Positions 1-8,365 of a stretch of 64,000 nt of DNA are shown here, one piece after another (position 1 is the first letter of the stretch; each line of letters begins with the position of its first letter). This stretch comes from a virus: the IMG/VR virus record IMGVR_UViG_3300031143_000003, positions 19,287 through 83,286 of that record; one strand, 5' to 3'. The position numbers and the translations under genes are program-made. The notes under the pieces were generated by a model, which was not told where the DNA came from, did not search any database, and saw nothing but the letters and a program-made list of their open reading frames with translations.

Positions 1-1488
1 TGGTATACCAATGTACTTGTCCCATAATGGTGCCTGAAATGATTGGAGTGCGCCTAGGCCATTGTTTGCAAACGGATTAGTACCTCCACTTATCAACGTG
101 CCATCATCACTAAATATGGTAAATGAATTATGCATCGTTTGGAATTCAACTTCAGCAATAGGTTGTTGTTCGCCTTTTACTTCAAAGTAATAGACATATA
201 TTGGTTTTCCAGCGTCTAGCTCGAGTTGATATGATTGAGTTGATATGCCTGGACCCAATGTATATATTTCAGATAGGTTGCCTTGTGATATGGCTAGATA
301 TGATTCACCCCAACCATCTGATGCATCATCTTCTATCGTAAGAGTATACTCACATATAGAAACGATTTCGTTTGTATTAGCTGTTTCATCATAATTGAAC
401 GCAGATATATCAGTACAGCCATATTGTTTTAACGTTTGACATGAGCCATACAACATAATATCTACAAGTGGATCATACTCAACATATTCAGAATCAGTGC
501 AACCTTCTAGCAACGGAATTGCACATGATGGTAGATATATGATACCGGTTTGTGCATCAAGGCCAAAATTAGCTGAGTCCAGTGTCCATATTAGATCCAT
601 TCCACCACCACATGGGTCTGTGTCTCCCAATATTTCAAAATTACCATCTGCTCCATTATTATATAATGATCCAGCTAATCCATCGCCGTATGAGTCACTA
701 AGAACAAGCTCAACGCCTGTAACTGGGACACATATATCATATGATATTGTTGTATTGGATTGATTGAATGTATACGACTGGGCTGATACTGCGTAGATTA
801 CTTCGCTATTTGAAATGTCTGTTAAGATCCAGCTAGTTTCACTAGGATATTGGTCTAGTGTAACTAACAATATCATTTTTGATGTACCATCTGTGCAACC
901 TATGCCGACACATGAATTGTCTTCTAATGTAGCCCAAGGATTGAAGTTTGGTGCATCTGGATTGGTACATCCAAGTATGATCAAGTTACCACATAACGTA
1001 TCGTCATTTATTGTTGCATCTGGATTGAAGTTGTCATAATTATTATCCATGCAACCTATGATAATGACATTTTCAATTGGTGGAGCACAAGGTGCTATAT
1101 CAAGAGTGTCGATTAATGAGAATCCGAAATCTGCAGATACATACATAATAGTGTCTTGGCAATCATTTTGTATCAATAGCCATCCGTCTGTTCCACCCCA
1201 TTGTGAAGCACCTAATCCATCGCCATATGAATCAAATATTGATAAAACACTATTACCGTGTAATAACAATGTGTCACTGTACAATGTGTTTGGTTGCAGG
1301 TTGGGATCATTTTGGAATATGACCGACGAGTCACTTTGTTGCACAATTTGCAATGATGTTTCTACTGGATAGTCGTCTGTTAATAGTTGAATATTGATCC
1401 AACTATCTTGTGCATTAGATGCCGTTGCAAACAGAAATAGTATTCCAATTAGGAATACTCTTCTGAACTGTTTTATTTTTTGAACCAT
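1..1488 (-). CDS. Secreted GCTD-repeat protein, 3' end missing
   Basis: The reading frame is open from the ATG at 1488 to the window edge (496 codons, no stop), so the C-terminus lies outside. Residues 1-27 look like a signal peptide: a basic start, a hydrophobic run (VFLIGILFLFATA) and an SNAQ cleavage-like site. The mature part has repeats starting GC[TM][DN] at about residues 145, 173, 197, 329 and 357, for example GCTDISAFNYDE, each with an N-F/Y-N-P-like middle and often a closing cysteine. Between them lie aspartate-rich DSYGDGL motifs at about 88 and 267 and a related SDGWGESY near 391. Such cysteine repeats and YGDGL segments are common in secreted proteins of marine Flavobacteriia. 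AGGAAA precedes the start. Function unknown; an exported or surface-binding protein is inferred. Confidence 0.8.
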   Translation of the reverse strand, partial: MVQKIKQFRRVFLIGILFLFATASNAQDSWINIQLLTDDYPVETSLQIVQQSDSSVIFQNDPNLQPNTLYSDTLLLHGNSVLSIFDSYGDGLGASQWGGTDGWLLIQNDCQDTIMYVSADFGFSLIDTLDIAPCAPPIENVIIIGCMDNNYDNFNPDATINDDTLCGNLIILGCTNPDAPNFNPWATLEDNSCVGIGCTDGTSKMILLVTLDQYPSETSWILTDISNSEVIYAVSAQSYTFNQSNTTISYDICVPVTGVELVLSDSYGDGLAGSLYNNGADGNFEILGDTDPCGGGMDLIWTLDSANFGLDAQTGIIYLPSCAIPLLEGCTDSEYVEYDPLVDIMLYGSCQTLKQYGCTDISAFNYDETANTNEIVSICEYTLTIEDDASDGWGESYLAISQGNLSEIYTLGPGISTQSYQLELDAGKPIYVYYFEVKGEQQPIAEVEFQTMHNSFTIFSDDGTLISGGTNPFANNGLGALQSFQAPLWDKYIGIP

Positions 1489-1497
1489 AATAGTTTC

Positions 1498-1806
1498 CTA
1501 TTTTATATTTTTCTTAATCCAACCATTAACATATTTCACTAATTCAGATTGAGCTGGTGAGATGTCTTCTTTCTCGGTCATAGGACCAGTCTTCCATGCT
1601 AACCATGCTTTCTTTATTAACGCTAGACCATCGTCTATGTCGTGCATACCTTCAACATACTCTTCAGTTATTGGAGCTGATTCTTCTTGTACTGATTGTT
1701 TAGCTTTGAATGCTTTTTGTACACTGTCTAGTGTAGGTAGAGGTGATCCAAATTGTCTGTTTGCATATCCTGGTGCATGTTCTGATAGTATTTTCTTTAA
1801 TTTCAT
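1498..1806 (-). CDS. Small hypothetical protein (102 aa)
   Basis: A 102-residue charged protein without membrane segments or a recognised domain. The N-terminus (MKLKKILSEHAPGY) resembles the short basic starts of other small proteins in this genome. The C-terminal half is predicted helical and ends in lysines. The start at 1806 has AGGAAAA about 6 bases upstream. It lies between a large unknown protein and the secreted repeat protein with short spacers, so co-transcription is likely. I do not recognise the family. Confidence 0.7.
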   Translation of the reverse strand: MKLKKILSEHAPGYANRQFGSPLPTLDSVQKAFKAKQSVQEESAPITEEYVEGMHDIDDGLALIKKAWLAWKTGPMTEKEDISPAQSELVKYVNGWIKKNIK

Positions 1807-1826
1807 CTTGTTTTTCCTATATTCTG

Positions 1827-3440
1827 TTAGTTTGTCTGCTTAGCAGCTAAAGTGTGAAGTTTTCTGATTGCTTTAACATTGTCTCTATAATCATAATGAT
1901 CACCATTTGTGCCCATTGAAGTAAGGGTATGTGTTAAGAAAGATCTAAAGTTCTTTTTACCTAACTTCTTCTCCAATTTTACCATGTGTTTAGCAAATCC
2001 AGCTAAATCACCATTTGCATCATTATGCATTTGAATTATGACGTCTGAGCGTTTTGCTTCTTGTATAGATTCCGCTTTAATACTATATTTTTTTAATAGT
2101 TTCTGATAAACCTTTTGTGTCGAATGAGATAGTTTATATATACTTTTTGCGTTTTTTATCTGCGTCAAAGCTTGGGCTGGAAAGTCTTTAGCTAATAGCT
2201 CTTTTTCTATGGCTGAGTCTAAATCAAATGATTCGATCACTGTTTCGATTAGAGTAACATCGCTTTCGTGATGTGAACTACCATTAACAATGACAAATGA
2301 ACCAACTTTGTCTGTTACTTCACCTTTACCACCACCATACGCTTTGTCAATCTTAACCATGTCACCAACGTTTATTTCTGAAATCTGCATCTCATCAACT
2401 GATTCTGTCTTACTAATTATATATAGGTCTTGTTCATTATCCCATGTATAATTGGTAGAATCGAATCCCTTTAGCTTCTTAGCTTTTTGGTATTCGCCTG
2501 GAGATAATGCGTTTTGTTTAAGTAGATTGCCTGCTTCATTGACTGATTCATACACTGTACCTTTTACATCATCTGGCCCATTGAATGCTTTGGCTGATTT
2601 CTTTATTTTTTTAATGAATTCCTCAATTGTTTTCATTTCAGCTGGGTCATAGTCATCACCATTATCATGCTTATCAACCATATGGTTAATTGAGTTTTTT
2701 AAGTCCCACATTACATTTAACTTACTTGGTAATCTATGGAATTTAGCTTCGTCAAGTGAATTAGTTTTATCAACAGTCTCATTTAATGATACCAATTCCA
2801 TCAATGTATATACGTCCCTTGCAATCTTTTTTGCCAATGGTTTGTATTTTCCATCATTCTGCATATATCCCATATATAGTATGATCTCTTTTAGTTTTTT
2901 TATGGCCTCTTTATCAACTGAACCTTCACTGATGGTTGATTCTTTCAATTTATTTGGAAATTGCTTCTTAAATCCATCATAATCTGCTTTATCAATATTT
3001 CCAAATTTGCCATCTTTCTGTAATTTTGATACCATTGCATCTGCCTCAGATTTACTATCAACAACTGCATGTACTGTTGGATTAGTTTTTGTGCCAACAT
3101 ATACTACAAACTTACTTGATGCCACTCTTTCGGTAACGGGTACTGTATTGGTCAGACTAATTTCCTTAAATAGAATCTTACCAGTTCGGTCTTCAACGTT
3201 AACCTGTGCATTTGGAAATTCCCTTTGCATATCGTTGAATGCAGCTGGTACTATTGCTGGAGTTCCTACTAATTTTTGATCTACAACTTTGCCGTCTTCA
3301 ATTGCAACTAATGTTATAGGATAACTTCCCTTTTTAGCTGCATTGTGTACCTTTGATAACGATGCTTCACTTATCGATTCATTTGCCTGAACCTTCTTTA
3401 GTGCTGCTAGAATTGCATTTTTTGATTGTTTGATGTCCAT
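1827..3440 (-). CDS. Large hypothetical, possible virion protein (537 aa)
   Basis: I do not recognise this 537-residue protein. It looks modular: a helical N-terminus (residues 1-40), a beta-rich stretch, a segment near residues 110-165 with YVGTKTNP, a central helical part, a small KOW/SH3-like patch near 360-395 (VGDMVKIDKAYGGGKGEVTD), and a lysine-rich helical end. Several I/L-x-E tripeptides (ISE, LKE, LNE, LDE) resemble sites cut by T4-type prohead protease gp21, so packaging inside the capsid is conceivable; this is inference. The start at 3440 has AAAGGAT upstream. Two late-type promoter-like motifs lie in the 142-base leader. Confidence 0.75.
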   Translation of the reverse strand: MDIKQSKNAILAALKKVQANESISEASLSKVHNAAKKGSYPITLVAIEDGKVVDQKLVGTPAIVPAAFNDMQREFPNAQVNVEDRTGKILFKEISLTNTVPVTERVASSKFVVYVGTKTNPTVHAVVDSKSEADAMVSKLQKDGKFGNIDKADYDGFKKQFPNKLKESTISEGSVDKEAIKKLKEIILYMGYMQNDGKYKPLAKKIARDVYTLMELVSLNETVDKTNSLDEAKFHRLPSKLNVMWDLKNSINHMVDKHDNGDDYDPAEMKTIEEFIKKIKKSAKAFNGPDDVKGTVYESVNEAGNLLKQNALSPGEYQKAKKLKGFDSTNYTWDNEQDLYIISKTESVDEMQISEINVGDMVKIDKAYGGGKGEVTDKVGSFVIVNGSSHHESDVTLIETVIESFDLDSAIEKELLAKDFPAQALTQIKNAKSIYKLSHSTQKVYQKLLKKYSIKAESIQEAKRSDVIIQMHNDANGDLAGFAKHMVKLEKKLGKKNFRSFLTHTLTSMGTNGDHYDYRDNVKAIRKLHTLAAKQTN

Positions 3441-3516
3441 AATATCCTTTAATTTTGTTGCGATTTTATAACGCGGTCTAATTATGTTATATGTATTGTT
3501 AGCTTACCTGTATGAT

Positions 3517-3528
3517 TATAAATATCAA
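3517..3528 (-). promoter_or_regulatory. Late-type promoter-like motif
   Basis: The sense (minus) strand reads TTGATATTTATA, the consensus of a motif found about 15 times upstream of genes in this window. It lies 77 bases before the start of the 537-aa gene. Confidence 0.5.
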
Positions 3529-3562
3529 TCCAGATTGCGAGTATACACTATTTGCAATTATC

Positions 3563-3578
3563 TATAAATATACATCAA
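3563..3578 (-). promoter_or_regulatory. Degenerate late-type motif
   Basis: The sense strand reads TTGATGTATATTTATA, sharing the TATTTATA core of the late-type family with a 4-base insertion after TTGA. It is 46 bases upstream of the better copy at 3517. Confidence 0.3.
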
Positions 3579-3582
3579 TATA

Positions 3583-3828
3583 TTAATTTATCCTAACCTT
3601 CAACTTATCTATTGCCATAAGGAATTCAGACACGTTCATTGTCTTACCGGATGCTGATTTTATTGTGATTGTTGGTAGTAATTCAGGTTGCTTTTCAACG
3701 ATACCCATCAGCACCTTTAAGCCATATGCGCCCCAAAAGACACCAAACCCATTGTCTTCTCCTAATTCATTTGACTCAAAATATGTGTCTTTCTCACTAT
3801 CACTTGGCAATAATATGTAATATTTCAT
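3583..3828 (-). CDS. Small hypothetical protein (81 aa)
   Basis: An 81-residue soluble protein beginning MKYYILLPSDSEKD, rich in acidic residues, with no motif I recognise. It follows the family 2 glycosyltransferase after 3 bases, so it is probably the last gene of the sugar operon. The next gene downstream is preceded by its own promoter-like motifs, which suggests this operon ends here. Confidence 0.65.
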   Translation of the reverse strand: MKYYILLPSDSEKDTYFESNELGEDNGFGVFWGAYGLKVLMGIVEKQPELLPTITIKSASGKTMNVSEFLMAIDKLKVRIN

Positions 3829-3831
3829 AAT

Positions 3832-4464
3832 TTAGTCGAATTTATCTACACATATTGGAGGAGTATGTCTAACAATATATGTTGGCTCATTTTCAGTATA
3901 CAGCCTAATGTTTTTAGTTGTATGCAATACGTTGTTAATAAATCGCCAATCATGTGAGTATTCTGGGGTTGTTGTTATTGTTTTGGCTATGGATGATTTT
4001 ACAATTATTTCCTGATGGCCTACCTTGTCTTTTGCCCAGATGGGAGTTCTATAGCAATTATGTGGAGATACCCATGTCCTATATGCTGCCATGTCTAGAT
4101 CTGAATCCTCTACGCCACCTAGATATGTTTCAACATGATTGGGTAGCACAATATCGTCATTACCAATAAAGATTAGGTATTTACCAGTAGATTTAGCAAT
4201 ATACTCATTATAAATCGCATAACCATATCCACCAGTGTTTGTTGGTTTATTGTGTATTGTTAGATTCATGCCAAATGATTTCGCTACCCTTTCGTACAGT
4301 TTGGTTTCGCCAGTATCTACCATATGCTGGAATTCCGGACATCCATCGCCGATAACAAATACTTCAATATTGTTGGTTACGTTTTGATTTAGTATGCAAT
4401 TTATGGCTCGTCGGGTTCTACCTGGACGACCAAAACATGGCATTATGATAGTTAATCTATTCAT
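3832..4464 (-). CDS. Family 2 glycosyltransferase
   Basis: A 210-residue GT-A fold enzyme expected to move a sugar from a nucleotide donor to an unknown acceptor. The N-terminus TIIMPCFGRPGRTRRAI is the usual start of family 2 enzymes. GDGCPE near residue 40 fits the first nucleotide-binding acidic region, and GNDDIVLPNH near residue 100 is the DXD-like metal site. It is short for the family, with little after the catalytic domain. Its ATG overlaps the TGA of the preceding gene (ATGA), which indicates translational coupling with the second GT2 gene. It belongs to the sugar cassette ending here. Confidence 0.85.
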   Translation of the reverse strand: MNRLTIIMPCFGRPGRTRRAINCILNQNVTNNIEVFVIGDGCPEFQHMVDTGETKLYERVAKSFGMNLTIHNKPTNTGGYGYAIYNEYIAKSTGKYLIFIGNDDIVLPNHVETYLGGVEDSDLDMAAYRTWVSPHNCYRTPIWAKDKVGHQEIIVKSSIAKTITTTPEYSHDWRFINNVLHTTKNIRLYTENEPTYIVRHTPPICVDKFD

Positions 4465-5489
4465 TGTGATTCCTTATTATGTAGCAGTCCATATAGCATA
4501 TGATCAGAAAGTATCTGTTGACCAGACTTATTGTTATGTTTACTGAATGATGGTGATTCATCATGGTAGAATGCAATGTCCTTACCAAAATAATGCACGT
4601 TACCCAATATTAGACATAAATCAACGTCTTGGAAATTCTTTTCCAGTGATGGATTATATCCACCAATTGATACAAATTGTTCCAGTTGTATCATGTGCAT
4701 AGCTCCAGTTACAAATGCTGCGGTTGAATCAACTGATGCTGCTGGATCATTCGTGAACCGATACATGTGTATTGGCGAATATTGTAATGGACTCTCCGGT
4801 GTTTTAACAAACCCACCGCCACCGAATTGTATTGTGCCTCTCCACTTCCCCACCATACTTGGAAAGTTGTCTAGTATGTTCTGTGTATCACCATGTCCCA
4901 TTGAGTATTCATCTGGTGGATATAGCAACTTAGCACCTGATATTGTTGATCCAAGCTTATTGTGTTTTTCAATGAACCTATGTAGATTTGATATGTCTGA
5001 TATGAATAGGTCAGCATTCCACATTATTACCTGTGTATTTCCTAGATCATGGCATACCTTTGCAGCAAGATTACATAGCATCGAAAAATTGAATGTTGAG
5101 TCATAGTCGACTCTCAGGTACGATACGCAATATTTCGATGCAATACTACCAATATCTTCAGTTGACCTGTCGTCGACAATAATAACATTCATTAGATCAA
5201 ATGCACCCGTTTCCTTCATGCAATCCATACACATTGTAACTATGTCACTGCAATCACGAATTGGTATTATCGCAGTCGGCTTTGATGCATCATAATTCAA
5301 TTGTTTAGTAAATGAGCATTTGTAATCTACAAACCTATTTGCCAAAACAGCATTGTTAAAATTATTTACTGATATTGACGTCTGATTTTGTTTGTGTTCA
5401 AATGTGTTTCCAATATTACCTTTACCGAATATTGTGCATGTCATTGAATCTGACATGTCTTGTCTGAGATAGTTGGATATATTTTTCAT
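4461..5489 (-). CDS. Family 2 glycosyltransferase
   Basis: I chose the ATG at 5489 (MKNISNYLRQD), which overlaps the stop of the aminotransferase gene as TAATG with a GGAAAT ribosome site, over an in-frame TTG three codons earlier. The GT-A domain begins near residue 50 (TAIIPIRDCSD), carries VIIVDDRSTED as the nucleotide-binding acidic site and MWNADLF as the DXD-like motif. The second half, with GGGGF and FQDVDLCLIL, resembles the C-terminal part of polymerising GT2 enzymes. Acceptor unknown. It is translationally coupled to both neighbours. Confidence 0.85.
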   Translation of the reverse strand: MKNISNYLRQDMSDSMTCTIFGKGNIGNTFEHKQNQTSISVNNFNNAVLANRFVDYKCSFTKQLNYDASKPTAIIPIRDCSDIVTMCMDCMKETGAFDLMNVIIVDDRSTEDIGSIASKYCVSYLRVDYDSTFNFSMLCNLAAKVCHDLGNTQVIMWNADLFISDISNLHRFIEKHNKLGSTISGAKLLYPPDEYSMGHGDTQNILDNFPSMVGKWRGTIQFGGGGFVKTPESPLQYSPIHMYRFTNDPAASVDSTAAFVTGAMHMIQLEQFVSIGGYNPSLEKNFQDVDLCLILGNVHYFGKDIAFYHDESPSFSKHNNKSGQQILSDHMLYGLLHNKESQ

Positions 5490-6622
5490 TATTTCCAATT
5501 GTTTATTAATGATACAATGGTTTCACAATCGTCGGCTGTCATAAATGGATGTATTGGTAGACTAACCAGTCGCTTTGCATTATCCCTAGTACGGACATTT
5601 ACATTCTCAGAATACAATTGATCGGCATATGCAACTGTTTCTTCTATGCAAATTGGATAATGTATTCCAACTTGAACACCATTTGATTCCATATACTCCA
5701 TAAATTCAGATCGCCTATTTTGATTAATCAATATTGGGTACACATGGTAAACTTGACTATTGCACCAGTCTGCTGATGTTGCCAACGGGTTTTCAACGTT
5801 GATATTATCTATCTTAGAATAATACTTAGCCCATTTGCGTCTTGCCGAATTCCAGTCTGATAGGTGAACTAGTTTTTCGTCCAATATTGCAGCCTGTATG
5901 GTATCTAATCTATAATTTGCACCCTTTACAATGTGCTCATATTTTACAATCGATCCCATGTTCCGTATCAACCGGCACTGGCTGTCTAAATGTGTGTTAT
6001 TTGTTGTAATCAAACCAGCATCTCCAGCAGCTCCCAGATTCTTTCCTGGATAACATGAGAATGCTGATATATCTCCAAATGTTCCAACGTTCTGTCCATC
6101 ACAAACAGCGCCATGTGCTTGAGAGCAATCTTCCAATACTCGTGCATTTGTTGACTTAGCTATTTTCATTATGCTGGTCATATCACATGGATGGCCATAC
6201 AGGTGGACTGGAATTATCAGGTGTTCTGATTTGGAGTCGACACTTATTGTTTTAAGTAGTTCATCTTCCAATAATCCTACGTCCATTTGAAAATGATCAT
6301 CATGGTCAATTAGATGAATCGTACAATCGCCGTTTAATGCTTGTTCTGGGCCAAATACAGTTGCAATGAATGTATTTGCTTGAGTATATATGTGAACATG
6401 CCTATCAAATCCCAATGCTAGAGTTGCGACACGTAATGCATCTGTTCCGTTTGATACCCCAATACAATGTGTATTATTATTCCATTTTGCAAAATTGCGT
6501 TCGAATGTTGCAACATCGGGTCCAAGTATAAACGGACAGTTTTCCAATATTGATGTTATTCTTGGGTAGGCTGAATCCTTGATGATTTCCCACTGTTTTC
6601 CTAAATCGTTGAATTTGATCAT
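5489..6622 (-). CDS. DegT/DnrJ/EryC1 sugar aminotransferase
   Basis: A 377-residue PLP-dependent aminotransferase that adds an amino group to a keto-sugar nucleotide. Full length for the family. Visible landmarks are the PLP phosphate loop GVSNGTDALR (55-64), Asp165 in LEDCSQAHG, which contacts the pyridine nitrogen, and the PLP lysine Lys194 in FSCYPGKNLGA. With the neighbouring oxidoreductase, N-acetyltransferase and nucleotide-sugar dehydrogenase it matches the enzyme set of the WbpA-B-E-D pathway to 2,3-diacetamido uronic acids; WbpE would be its counterpart. The exact substrate is inferred. It starts one base after the stop of the dehydrogenase gene. Confidence 0.93.
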   Translation of the reverse strand: MIKFNDLGKQWEIIKDSAYPRITSILENCPFILGPDVATFERNFAKWNNNTHCIGVSNGTDALRVATLALGFDRHVHIYTQANTFIATVFGPEQALNGDCTIHLIDHDDHFQMDVGLLEDELLKTISVDSKSEHLIIPVHLYGHPCDMTSIMKIAKSTNARVLEDCSQAHGAVCDGQNVGTFGDISAFSCYPGKNLGAAGDAGLITTNNTHLDSQCRLIRNMGSIVKYEHIVKGANYRLDTIQAAILDEKLVHLSDWNSARRKWAKYYSKIDNINVENPLATSADWCNSQVYHVYPILINQNRRSEFMEYMESNGVQVGIHYPICIEETVAYADQLYSENVNVRTRDNAKRLVSLPIHPFMTADDCETIVSLINNWK

Positions 6623-6623
6623 A

Positions 6624-7511
6624 TTATTTCTCTATATTTTTATTTGAAATTACTGCTCGTCCTTCTTGTCCTTCCCAATCACGATTAACTCTAACGTCGT
6701 TGTTTTTGTCTGCAACGGCCTGTAGTAATATTGGGTTGATTCCAAGCTCAGTTGCTTGATGTATTAACGATGATAGATCTTTTGGAAAACAATGTCCACC
6801 GTAACCAAAATCTCCGTCTGGACCTGGTACATTCCAGTGCGAGTAACCTAACCTATCGTCATTGGTTGCATACTCTATTAATTTGTCGTAATCTAAGTCG
6901 AGTTTTTCACATATCTGATACATTTCATTTGCAAACGATACCTTTGTTGCCAAGAAACAGTTTGTTGTATACTTAACCATTTCAGCCATAGATGAACTTG
7001 TCTTTATAACTGGTACATTTGGAAATGCACGTTTAAATACCTGTTTAACAATGGTCGTTGCATCGCGAGGACCGCCAATAACGATTCTATTTTGATTTTT
7101 ATAATCATCAACTGCGTTAGCCTCTGTTAGGAATTCTGGATTGAATACAATGTCGATATGTGAAAGGGTATTGTTCCAATTTTGAGTTGTTCCTGGTGGG
7201 ATAGTTGATTTCACGACAAACGTTGAGCAGTATTGTACGTGCTTATCTGATAATGATGCGATATCATTAAGTTCAATCAATACGTCGTTTAGTATTCCCA
7301 AATGGCATGACCCATCCTCGCACATTGGTGTTGGTAAACAAACAAATATTACATCAGATACCTGAGATAAATGTTCGAATCCGCTCACACTCGAGCACTC
7401 ATCCTTGTATTTGTCATATGTTTCAACGTTAAAGTATTTTGACATACCTGCATTTACGGCTGATCCAACGAATCCTTGACCGACTATTCCTATTGTTCTA
7501 TTTCTTTCCAT
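6624..7511 (-). CDS. UDP-sugar 6-dehydrogenase, short form
   Basis: A 295-residue nucleotide-sugar dehydrogenase that oxidises C6 of a UDP-hexose to the uronic acid using NAD. The N-terminal Rossmann motif is IVGQGFVGSA (9-18). NPEFLTEANA near 125 and GGHCFPKDL with catalytic Cys241 are the family signatures. It is clearly shorter than the usual 390-450 residues: the C-terminal UDP-binding domain is missing, as in some other phage-encoded versions. Whether it uses UDP-glucose or UDP-GlcNAc cannot be told from sequence; the neighbours favour UDP-GlcNAc. TAATG overlap with the epimerase gene shows coupling. Confidence 0.88.
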   Translation of the reverse strand: MERNRTIGIVGQGFVGSAVNAGMSKYFNVETYDKYKDECSSVSGFEHLSQVSDVIFVCLPTPMCEDGSCHLGILNDVLIELNDIASLSDKHVQYCSTFVVKSTIPPGTTQNWNNTLSHIDIVFNPEFLTEANAVDDYKNQNRIVIGGPRDATTIVKQVFKRAFPNVPVIKTSSSMAEMVKYTTNCFLATKVSFANEMYQICEKLDLDYDKLIEYATNDDRLGYSHWNVPGPDGDFGYGGHCFPKDLSSLIHQATELGINPILLQAVADKNNDVRVNRDWEGQEGRAVISNKNIEK

Positions 7512-8365
7512 TACAGTTCCTTTATATAATCCATTAACCTGTCAACAGGCTTCCAATTCAAATTGTCTAGTGCGAAGTCATTCTCGCGTTTGGTTGCTCT
7601 GTAGTTACCAGGCTGATCACTTATGTATATACATTTAGTATTAAACCGACGGTTGAAGGCTCGGTAAACGTCATTCAGTGCATGGTTTGATCCAGTTCCA
7701 AGTTCCCAAGCATCATCTGGCGATACATCCGATTCGCTTATTTTTACTAGTCCATCAACAATATCGTCAATATGCGTAAAATCACGTTTCTGTTCACCAT
7801 CTCCAACAATTGTTATATCCTCTCCGTCTCTAGCTAAACGTCTCCATTTGCCAATTACCGCAGCCCAGTCGCCGTCTACAATTTCACCAGGTCCATATAC
7901 GTTATAGAACCTAACAATTTCTACGTCTAAGCCATACACTGACTTATACATTTTGCATAATTCTTCGCCTAAATGCTTCGCACTGGCATATGGCGATATA
8001 TGTGGATTATGCCATTTCGAAGATGATCCAGCATAAATAACCGATGCATTAATTTTTCTTGCATATCGCAATACTGCTTCTGTTCCGATTGTATTTACGC
8101 GGAATGTTTCAGATGGATTTTCAAATGATGGCTGTATTCTAGATAATGCGGCTAGATGGTATATTACATCAAAGTCGCTATCCATAAATGAAACGTTTTC
8201 AATGTCTCCAATGTGGTAGTTGCACCCATCCAATTCATTTGATACTAATCCACTATCATAATTGTCGATTGAATGTACATCATGGCCATTCAATATCAAC
8301 TGAGCTATCAGATTTGATCCAACAAACCCAGCTCCACCGGTAACCAATATTTTCTGTTTAGTCAT
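7511..8365 (-). CDS. NAD-dependent sugar epimerase/dehydratase
   Basis: An extended short-chain dehydrogenase/reductase of 284 residues acting on a nucleotide sugar, most likely a 4-epimerase of the GalE/WbpP type. TGGAGFVGSN (9-18) is the NAD-binding loop. Catalytic Ser115/116 (AGSSSKW), Tyr126 and Lys130 (SPYASAKHL) form the SDR triad, and RFYNVYGPG is the substrate-binding signature. UDP-glucuronate decarboxylase is an alternative but the active-site context fits an epimerase better. The gene overlaps the stop of the oxidoreductase gene by 8 bases. Confidence 0.87.
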   Translation of the reverse strand: MTKQKILVTGGAGFVGSNLIAQLILNGHDVHSIDNYDSGLVSNELDGCNYHIGDIENVSFMDSDFDVIYHLAALSRIQPSFENPSETFRVNTIGTEAVLRYARKINASVIYAGSSSKWHNPHISPYASAKHLGEELCKMYKSVYGLDVEIVRFYNVYGPGEIVDGDWAAVIGKWRRLARDGEDITIVGDGEQKRDFTHIDDIVDGLVKISESDVSPDDAWELGTGSNHALNDVYRAFNRRFNTKCIYISDQPGNYRATKRENDFALDNLNWKPVDRLMDYIKEL

